From NCBI GenBank assembly GCA_003550305.1, contig QKYT01000184.1:41506-55274 (forward strand): 13,769 nucleotides of DNA, written 5' to 3'. Position numbers and translations under genes: made by a program. The first letter of the stretch is position 1. Every line of letters begins with the position of its first letter. Origin of the DNA: Glomus cerebriforme. Its lineage: Eukaryota; Glomeromycota; Glomeromycetes; Glomerales; Glomeraceae. The notes beneath the pieces are model-generated. The model made no database searches. It saw only the letters and a program-made list of their open reading frames with translations, and was not told the DNA's origin. Shown here piece after piece: positions 8,188 to 13,769 of this stretch.

Positions 8188-9317
8188 ATGGAACTTGTAA
8201 ATACAAATGATAAAAATTCATTTGACCCAACGCCTAAAATAAAATCTAGTCCCATGCCAATTACATTTGTTTCTTTTAATTGTAATGATAATAAATGTAT
8301 TTATTGTGGAGAGAAATACACTAAAACAATTTTTGGTTATGGTTACCGAAAACAAGAATATTGCAAAAAATGTTTATCACGTTATATTACTGATATAACT
8401 GATAATGATACATATTTGGATGCATATTTTAGAATGAAATTAGAATGTGGTAAACATGAAATAAGTAGGACAAAAGAACCACAAAATATTCAAGAATGCT
8501 GTACAAATTGTCTAGAAATTTTATTGTTTAAACAAATACCTGTATATAAAATGTATTATTATCATTATGATAACCCTAGTGCTCCACGGCTTTTAATCAG
8601 AAATTTAAGCTATAAGTGGTTAGATGATTATTCCATTTACAATAATGTGATTGAAAATAAAACTAAATTCAAATTATGTTCAGATTGTTATAAAATTTCT
8701 TTTGGATGGATAGAATCAACCTTTACTAAAAAACTTATTCCAATTATTTATTTTCCATGGTGGGATAATTCATCTAATTGTAGGGTTTGTAATTCAGAAT
8801 TAAAATTTACATCAGACTGTCAAAAGTATTGTCTGTATTGTCATATATTTTATACTGGATGTAGATATTGTCTAACAACAAATATTATTTTTGGACCTAC
8901 GGATCAATCTCAATTAAAAAGTGCAGGAGGGTAACTTCGATTGATATCACAAATATTAGTAGTGGAAGTAGTGATTTAGATAATTTTCTTCTTAATTCAA
9001 GATTTGAAATCAAAAATTTAAAAATAGATGAACTTACTGTCAAAATAAAAAATTTTGGCAATTATTTCAAACCAATTAAAATAACTTATTCCATTTATTC
9101 ATACTATAAAAAACTAGAAAATGGAATGGAATGGATACCATATTCTCAATTCACAAATATAAAAAAAATAACAGAGGGAGGATTCGGTATTATATATCAA
9201 GCAACTTGGCTAGATGGTTCACAAGATTATGTTTATGGTGGGAGGAATAATAATGAAACTGTCATTTTAAAAAGATTTAAAATTTCTCAAGATTTTAGCA
9301 AATATTTTTTAAATGAG

Positions 9318-9391
9318 GTAAATATTTTAATATTTCTATCTTCTATTTATTATTTAATATTTTACCTTACGTATTCTTGAAATTATTATAG
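9318..9391 (+). other. Kinase intron 1 (74 bp, phase 0)
   Basis: GTAAAT...TTATAG. Splicing joins the helix C residues FLNE to LKSIQHCYK, as expected for the kinase fold. The frame stops inside the intron at 9378-9380 if it is not removed. Confidence 0.85.
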
Positions 9392-9587
9392 TTAAAATCT
9401 ATTCAACATTGTTATAAAATCATATTATCAAACCTTATGGTGTTACAAAAGATCCTAATTTAGAGGATTATATGTTAGTTATGCAATATGCATCAGAAGG
9501 AGATTTGCATCATTATTTACGAAAGAATTTTACAAACATTACATGGAATAAACAAAAATTATTTATGTTATGGCAAATTTCAGAAGG

Positions 9588-9659
9588 GTATTTGTATTTT
9601 GAATGTATTTATAGCATTTATAATTGTTGATTAATTTATTAATCTAATTTTTGTTATAG
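9588..9659 (+). other. Kinase intron 2 (72 bp, phase 2)
   Basis: GTATTT...TTATAG splits a Gly codon (GG/A). Joining gives LMLWQISEG-type helix E sequence followed by LETIHNADFIHRD, which restores the catalytic loop. Confidence 0.85.
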
Positions 9660-10296
9660 ACTGGAAACTATTCATAACGCAGATTTTATTCATCGAGATT
9701 TTCATAGTGGAAATATATTAAATGATTATAATAATGGTCGTAATATTCGTTACCGTAGAGATGAGTGGAAAATTGGAGATCTAGGATTATCCCAACCTGC
9801 AAATAATACTTCATCAAATAATGAAATATATGGAGTAATACCTTATATTGCACCAGAAATATTTAAAGGGTCTGCATTTTCTAAAGAATCTGATGTTTAT
9901 AGTATGGGAATGATTATGTGGGAATTTACAACAGGTTGTAAACCTTTTGCTAATGTTAAACATGATATTCATCTTGTTTATAAAATTCTTGATGGAGAGC
10001 GACTAAATTTACAGAAGATACACCAAAATGTTATGCTGATTTAATGAACAGTTGTTGGGATGCTGATCCCCAAAAAAGACCTTTTATTACGGAAATTCGT
10101 GAGAAGTTTGATAGTTGGTTTTATGATGATAAAAATATAGAACAATTTTATCAAGCTGAAATAAAAAGAAATGAATTAATAAATTCAAAGAAGCTTGGTC
10201 CTGAATTTGCTAAAAAACCTCATTCAGAGGCAATTTATACAAGTAGATCATTAAATTCTTTAATTTCCAAATGTTCGTCTATCCAATCATCAGAAG

Positions 10297-10368
10297 GTAT
10301 GTACTAAAAGATAAAATTATTTAAATACTCATTTGTCTTTCAATATTTAATATTAATTTTTTTTATAG
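10297..10368 (+). other. Kinase intron 3 (72 bp, phase 1)
   Basis: GTATGT...TTATAG after a T-rich tract. Splicing turns the read-through end SSEGMY-stop into SSEDYNSIEQELDIDIID. Confidence 0.8.
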
Positions 10369-10420
10369 ATTACAACTCAATAGAACAAGAACTTGATATA
10401 GATATTATAGATATTGAAAG

Positions 10421-10491
10421 GTATTTAAACCTATAAAAAGTGAAATGTTTAAAATTGAGTTATTATTAAAAAATTCAAATTTATTATTCAG
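10421..10491 (+). other. Kinase intron 4 (71 bp, phase 2)
   Basis: GTATTT...ATTCAG. Removal avoids the TAA at 10434-10436 and joins DIIDIE to SLFSPNLAETIQQS in frame. The phase matches exactly, which supports the call. An ATG at 10445 lies inside this intron and is not a start. Confidence 0.72.
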
Positions 10492-10622
10492 TTTATTCTC
10501 ACCTAACTTAGCTGAAACTATCCAACAATCATACACTAATAGATCATCAAATACTTTTGCAATTTCTTTAAAAAAGCGAAAGATTAAAGAATCAGATATT
10601 GATGAAACTCATAATAATAATG

Positions 10623-10693
10623 GTAAATATTTAGTTAAATATTATTTACTGTATATCTTTGCTTATATTTATATATTTTTTTATTTTAATTAG
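10623..10693 (+). other. Kinase intron 5 (71 bp, phase 1)
   Basis: GTAAAT...AATTAG after a T-rich tract. It splits a Gly codon (G/GA) and leads from ETHNNN to GKHIKSSFSYPKILSNIDI, ending at TAA 10759-10761. The alternative is read-through into a hydrophobic tail ending at TAG 10691-10693, which is less likely. Confidence 0.7.
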
Positions 10694-10761
10694 GAAAACA
10701 CATTAAATCTAGTTTCAGTTATCCAAAGATCCTTTCAAATATAGACATTCATAGAAGTTAA

Positions 10762-11358
10762 TGTCCTTTTATTTGTTAAGGGAAAATAACGAAATAAGAA
10801 TCTGAATTTCTTAGTGATTTGTGTCTTAGAAATTTTATTTCATAGTTGAGAATTTACACATAAATTATTTCAATTATTTCAACTTATATATATTGAATTT
10901 ATTTAATATTTCTAATAGTAATATTATAAATATCATTAATTTATCTAATTTTTTTTTTACATGTTTTAAAAAAATAAAGAATGATAACATAACCTAATTC
11001 TTTTTTTTTTATGATTACTGTATGTTATCATTTCCAAAAGTAGCAAGTAGCTCAACTGCTATTTTACTTTTAAAAAATTTTAAATATAGTTTCTTATCTA
11101 ATAAAGTGTACAAGATCTATATTGAATATGTTCATATGTGTTTTATGTCATTTTCTGAACCAGCAAATTCTATTATAAATTCATCTTTTATCAAGTTATT
11201 ACATTAACTTTTTCATAATATAATTTTGTAATAAGTATTTCAAGTCATTTCATTACACATTGCAATAACATAATTGCTTGAAAATGGTTGACAAAATTTT
11301 TAAAAAAGGTGTTTTAGATCATCGGTATAATAAATTTTTTAAAATCCCGTAAAATAAT
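10762..11358. other. Downstream of kinase gene, no gene seen
   Basis: AT-rich. It holds a 12-bp inverted repeat (entered separately). A short plus-strand open frame at 11022-11207 lacks recognisable motifs. On the minus strand the same stretch has short coding-like pieces (LIKDEFIIEFAGSENDI and VELLATFGNDNI) separated by stops. They could be a relic of a protein I cannot name, or chance. Confidence 0.4.
10980..11032. repeat. Perfect 12-bp inverted repeat
   Basis: AATGATAACATA at 10980-10991 and TATGTTATCATT at 11021-11032 are exact reverse complements, 29 bases apart. The loop contains a run of ten T. This is a possible hairpin or foldback; function unknown. Confidence 0.6.
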
Positions 11359-11425
11359 TAATGCTGCCAAAATCATGTGGATAAAAATTTGTGACCAAAT
11401 TTGTCACAAACTTTGGCTAGCATTA
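11359..11425. repeat. Foldback (nested imperfect palindrome)
   Basis: The outer arms TAATGCTGCCAAA (11359-11371) and TTTGGCTAGCATTA (11412-11425) pair over 13 bases with one bulged base. The inner arms TTTGTGAC (11388-11395) and GTCACAAA (11403-11410) pair perfectly around a 7-base loop. About 16 bases on the left side have no partner. Weaker symmetry (GTAAAATAAT against ATAATTTTGCC) extends outward to about 11349-11437. The structure suggests a small non-autonomous foldback element or MITE-like repeat. Confidence 0.6.
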
Positions 11426-12358
11426 CATAATTTTGCCCAGAGGCGAAGTGATGAATAAACTTACTAATCGTATTAGTAATAATCACATACCCATAAGTTA
11501 ATTTGTGTCAGTTTCTAAATTAAGTGATTTATTTTATTATTAAGCTTGATCAAGTATTAATGATTATACTTTGTTTTTGTTTAGACAAATGCAAACCATT
11601 TCGGCCTTGAAAGATTTGAATATCTAATAGTAAACGTGTATCAATTTATATATTAAATAATTTTTTTTTAAAAAAAAAAAATTGCTACCACCGAAAATAG
11701 TCAAAATACTGTATACATGATTTTCTTATCTAAGAGATTAACTCACATTCGACAACCTCTAAACTTTAATTTTATGATCTAAAAGAGAAATTTTAAAATT
11801 AATAATAGATCATTATATAATAAATTACTACTCATGTCAGTCTTATCATGCATCTATATTCACGAGATAAAATATTAATGTTATTTACTTATTTCATTAT
11901 TTATTCATATTATAACCTTCTCTATTCTTCCAATTAAAGCCACTATAAGTATATTCCATTTCTCACTAAAATAATAAATCCATTCTTTCTTTACAGCAGA
12001 TATAAATGAAAATAAATTGTAATTTATAGAATCTATTTAATTCAATATGAAACATTGAAGCAACGAATTTGGTAATAATTAGCTTGCTACGTTAAAAAAT
12101 TAGATTAAATAATGAAAATATTCTAAATTAAATTACATTGGCGGGACTTCCAATAACGACAATATAACTTTGATTTCTGTATACATAGAGTCCTGATAAC
12201 AACCCATATAAAATCTTGAAAAAAAAAATTATGATCATTAATAAATATTTTTTAAACATATTTATTTTACGTCCAAAAGATTTATAATCAGAGTCACGAA
12301 CCTAATAATTTTAAAAGAATCAGCATTTGTCTTCATTTCCTTCATTTTTTTATAACCA
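11426..12358. other. Gene-free AT-rich stretch
   Basis: No supportable gene on either strand. GCCCAGAGGCGAAGTGATGA at 11435-11454 is a GC-rich motif that recurs in altered form at 12654. A splice-acceptor-like TTTGTTTTTGTTTAG ends at 11584 and is followed by 23 open codons, but without a donor or a recognisable peptide I do not call an exon. A run of T followed by A at 11662-11680 is simple sequence. Confidence 0.45.
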
Positions 12359-12465
12359 GTTATAAGGGAGTAAAAATTTATGACATTGTAATTAGAAAGT
12401 TAGAATCCAAATGATGGTATCAACTTATTGTATTTATGTTATAATTGTTAATACTCCATTATAAC
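12359..12465. repeat. Inverted repeat, 14-bp arms, possible MITE remnant
   Basis: GTTATAAGGGAGTA (12359-12372) and TACTCCATTATAAC (12452-12465) are reverse complements with one mismatch, 79 bases apart. Weak matching continues inward (TTATGACAT against TTATAACAT read on the opposite strand). No clear target-site duplication is seen. TTATAACCAGTTATAA at 12350-12365 is a smaller overlapping dyad. Confidence 0.5.
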
Positions 12466-12653
12466 CTATTTACAAGTGCAGTTAAAGTTAAAGAAAATTT
12501 AATTATGAAATGATGAAAAAACCGATTATAAATATATAATTTTTTGAAAAAATTTGATAGTTAAAAAAAAGGAATGTATTACCTAACCATGTTTAACAAT
12601 GTGTTGTACATTTGTATTTCAAACCCTTTTTCTTACTTACCAAATATTTTATT

Positions 12654-12803
12654 GCCCGGAGCGAAGCGGAGGACACTATATTTCTACACACTATGAAAAA
12701 AATTCAGTCACGTGGGACTCACAAGAGTTAAGCCAATCAAATCGTACTAAGGTCACGTGTAATGTTTTTTGTTTATCATATCGCGTTCAATTTTTTGCTC
12801 CGG
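12654..12803. promoter_or_regulatory. GC-richer island: CACGTG-CCAAT-CACGTG between CCGGAGC arms
   Basis: Two CACGTG palindromes (12709-12714 and 12754-12759) stand 45 bases apart with a CCAAT box between them (12733-12737). The island is bounded by CCGGAGC (12656-12662) and its reverse complement GCTCCGG (12797-12803). CACGTG is the classic site of bHLH factors and CCAAT that of the HAP complex in fungi. No intact gene begins nearby in either direction, so this is either a stranded promoter or part of a dispersed repeat. Confidence 0.35.
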
Positions 12804-13123
12804 ACTCATAACGGTTCCCGTTTCCTAGTAAATATTAATAGTTAACACCACTTTTTTTTGAAAATAATTAATTATTCTATTATGGCAGTTTTTAATAAGG
12901 AAATAATTAAAATTATGAAAAACTTTATAACACTAAAGAAGGATATGATGTAACAAGAACATAGCTATAGACGCAATACATTGTGATACAGTACATTGTG
13001 TGTAAATCTGAGAAGTTATTTGAAACGAATCATCAAATTATTTTAAAAAATTAAAAAATACAATTTCATAATAAAAATTCATAATACTAAACTTATTATA
13101 AAGTGAAGCACTTTTTTAAGTGA
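12804..13123. other. Spacer next to SLR paralog C, no gene seen
   Basis: AT-rich, with no open frame of note and no recognised motif. It would hold the 3' untranslated region of paralog C. Confidence 0.5.
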
Positions 13124-13754
13124 CTAGATGTTAAGTTCATTTTGTTCAGATTTTAAACCCCATTCAAATGCTTTTTCCTCGTCGTTTTGTATTCCCATTC
13201 CATCCACATAACAAATAGCTAAATTATATTGTGCATTTGAATTTTCTTTTTCAGCAGAGCTTAACAACCATTTAAAAGCTTTTTTGTAATTATAACCATC
13301 TTTATAACATATATTGTGCTTCTGAATCACCTTTTTTAGCTAACTTTAAAAACTTTGTAAATTCATTTTCCTCATTATTCTTTCTATTCTGAGTATAATT
13401 AAAACCTTCTGTATCTATAATAATATCTTTATAATAAAATAATGATAATAAATGTTTTCCGATAATAATGTTTTCATTTCTTAATAAATAAAATGTATCT
13501 TTATCTTTAAAATTTTCATTTAAAGAATCTTTTTCATTTTCATTATTAATAGCCAAGAAATATAATTCTATCATCTTTTCTTTATCTAAATCACAACCAA
13601 TACCAATTTGATAAAAAAAATCCAATAAGACTTGTAAACCAAAATTTACTTTGTTCATGATTTTTCAAAATAAGAATTTATCCATTCAGTCAAAATTATT
13701 AAAATCATTCGTTTCAATAATTTTATGATAGTAATCTTTTAGAAAACTTATCAG
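13124..13754 (-). pseudogene. Decayed Sel1-like repeat gene, paralog C
   Basis: Read on the minus strand, four successive pieces in shifting frames match paralogs A and B in order: FLKDYYHKIIETNDFNNFD, TEWINSYFEK, LKNHEQSKFWFTSLIGFF, and then a longer piece from FYQIGIGCDLDKEKMIELYF through NENIIIGKHLLSLFYYKD to FLKLAKKGDSEAQY. A fifth piece supplies CYKDGYNYKKAFKWLLSSAE and one full SLR (YNLAICYVDGMGIQNDEEKA) and stops at TAG 13124-13126, part way through the next repeat. Breaks lie near 13691, 13666-13671, in the eight-base T run at 13613-13620, and at 13304-13316. Only about three SLRs remain, against 23 in B. The Met codons that open the two printed frames are out of register and are not starts. 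The right edge carries ambiguous bases, so the single-base break in the T run may be an error. The others remove several codons each. Confidence 0.8.
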
Positions 13755-13769
13755 TTATCANAAAANNTT

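Larger units (their letters stand above)
8188..10761 (+). pseudogene. TKL-type protein kinase gene, six exons, three frame breaks
   Basis: Exons: 8188-9317, 9392-9587, 9660-10296, 10369-10420, 10492-10622, 10694-10761. All phases agree and give 738 residues if one base is allowed for at each of three sites (8914/8915, 9416-9419, 10003/10004). Residues 1-250 carry repeated Cys-x2-Cys pairs (37/40, 59/62, 105/108, 164/167, 198/201, 215/218, 225/228), probably zinc-binding. The kinase domain follows: Gly-rich loop EGGFG (about 330-334), Lys362 in VILK, Glu377 of helix C, catalytic loop HRDFHSGN (H454, D456), DLG (D483), APE (507-509), DVYSMGMIMWE, and CWDADPQKRP (R583). The active-site residues are all present, so the ancestor was an active Ser/Thr or Tyr kinase that phosphorylates proteins in the cytosol. 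The C-terminal tail (SRSLNSLISKCSSI, then KKRKIKES, perhaps a nuclear signal) is typical of Rhizophagus-like kinases. As printed, translation stops at residue 248. Either the gene is a young pseudogene or the assembly has indel errors. Substrate unknown. Confidence 0.82.

Noticed and set aside
8868..8934. ATG at 8868 as the start of a separate kinase protein
   Set aside because: The first 15 or so residues are the out-of-frame reading of the Cys-pair region. True homology in that frame begins only after the one-base break near 8914.
9778..9786. DLG instead of DFG as evidence for a dead kinase
   Set aside because: The metal-binding Asp and the Gly are kept, and DLG is common in TKL kinases. 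All other catalytic residues are present.
10044..10307. Separate 87-codon gene starting at 10044
   Set aside because: It is the kinase C-lobe (CWDADPQKRP) continuing after the frame break at 10003; its Met is internal. The last codons are read through intron 3.
10445..10693. Separate 82-codon gene starting at 10445
   Set aside because: The ATG lies in intron 4, the middle is exon 5 of the kinase gene, and the hydrophobic tail is unspliced intron 5.
11022..11207. 61-codon plus-strand open frame
   Set aside because: No motif, no splice context and AT-driven composition. The opposite strand looks slightly more coding-like but is broken by stops.
11585..11656. Possible exon after a splice-acceptor-like T-rich tract
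   Set aside because: Only 23 open codons, no matching donor or upstream exon, and the peptide is not recognised.
11740..11760. Possible tRNA T-loop (CATTCGACA)
   Set aside because: No acceptor stem or anticodon arm can be folded around it. No other tRNA-like or rRNA-like segment was seen in the window.
12599..12811. 70-codon plus-strand open frame
   Set aside because: It spans the CACGTG-CCAAT island, has no recognisable domain and is better explained as regulatory or repeat DNA.

Overview
The window is strongly AT-rich eukaryotic DNA with short introns of 71-74 bp. It most likely comes from an arbuscular mycorrhizal fungus of the Rhizophagus type (Glomeromycotina). Three things point there. 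There are three Sel1-like-repeat (SLR) genes. There is a tyrosine-kinase-like (TKL) kinase with an N-terminal cysteine-pair region and the catalytic loop HRDFHSGN. There are relics of a second kinase and of a PIF1-type helicase. Large expansions of SLR and TKL genes are known in this lineage; the species assignment is inference.

Layout, left to right. (1) 1-1274, minus strand: the 5' part of an SLR gene (paralog A), which runs off the left edge. (2) 1275-2511: spacer with a locally GC-richer patch at about 1855-2110. (3) 2512-5610, minus strand: a complete 1032-residue SLR gene (paralog B) with about 23 tandem repeats of 36 residues. (4) 5611-8187: mostly non-coding, with two relics: a decayed kinase catalytic segment on the minus strand (6397-6667) and the last 57 codons of a PIF1-like helicase on the plus strand (7250-7423). 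(5) 8188-10761, plus strand: a six-exon TKL kinase gene. The splice model gives 738 residues if three single-base deletions are allowed for; as printed, the frame is broken three times. (6) 10762-13123: about 2.4 kb without a recognisable gene, holding several inverted repeats and a CACGTG-CCAAT-CACGTG cluster. (7) 13124-13754, minus strand: a decayed, short third SLR paralog (C) with at least four frame breaks.

SLR proteins are usually cytosolic adaptor-like solenoids, and TKL kinases are signalling enzymes. In Rhizophagus-like fungi the two families are both expanded and sometimes fused. Here they lie side by side as separate genes, and intact, recently duplicated and dead copies coexist. 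That is the pattern of a gene family gaining and losing members by tandem duplication and unequal exchange. I see no bacterial-type operon, CRISPR array, rRNA or tRNA.

Limits: ambiguous bases lie at 4951-4952, 6432, 13761 and 13766-13767, so some single-base frame breaks may be assembly errors. The two large SLR genes, about 4.4 kb of coding sequence, show no frame break at all. That argues that the breaks in the kinase and in paralog C are at least partly real.
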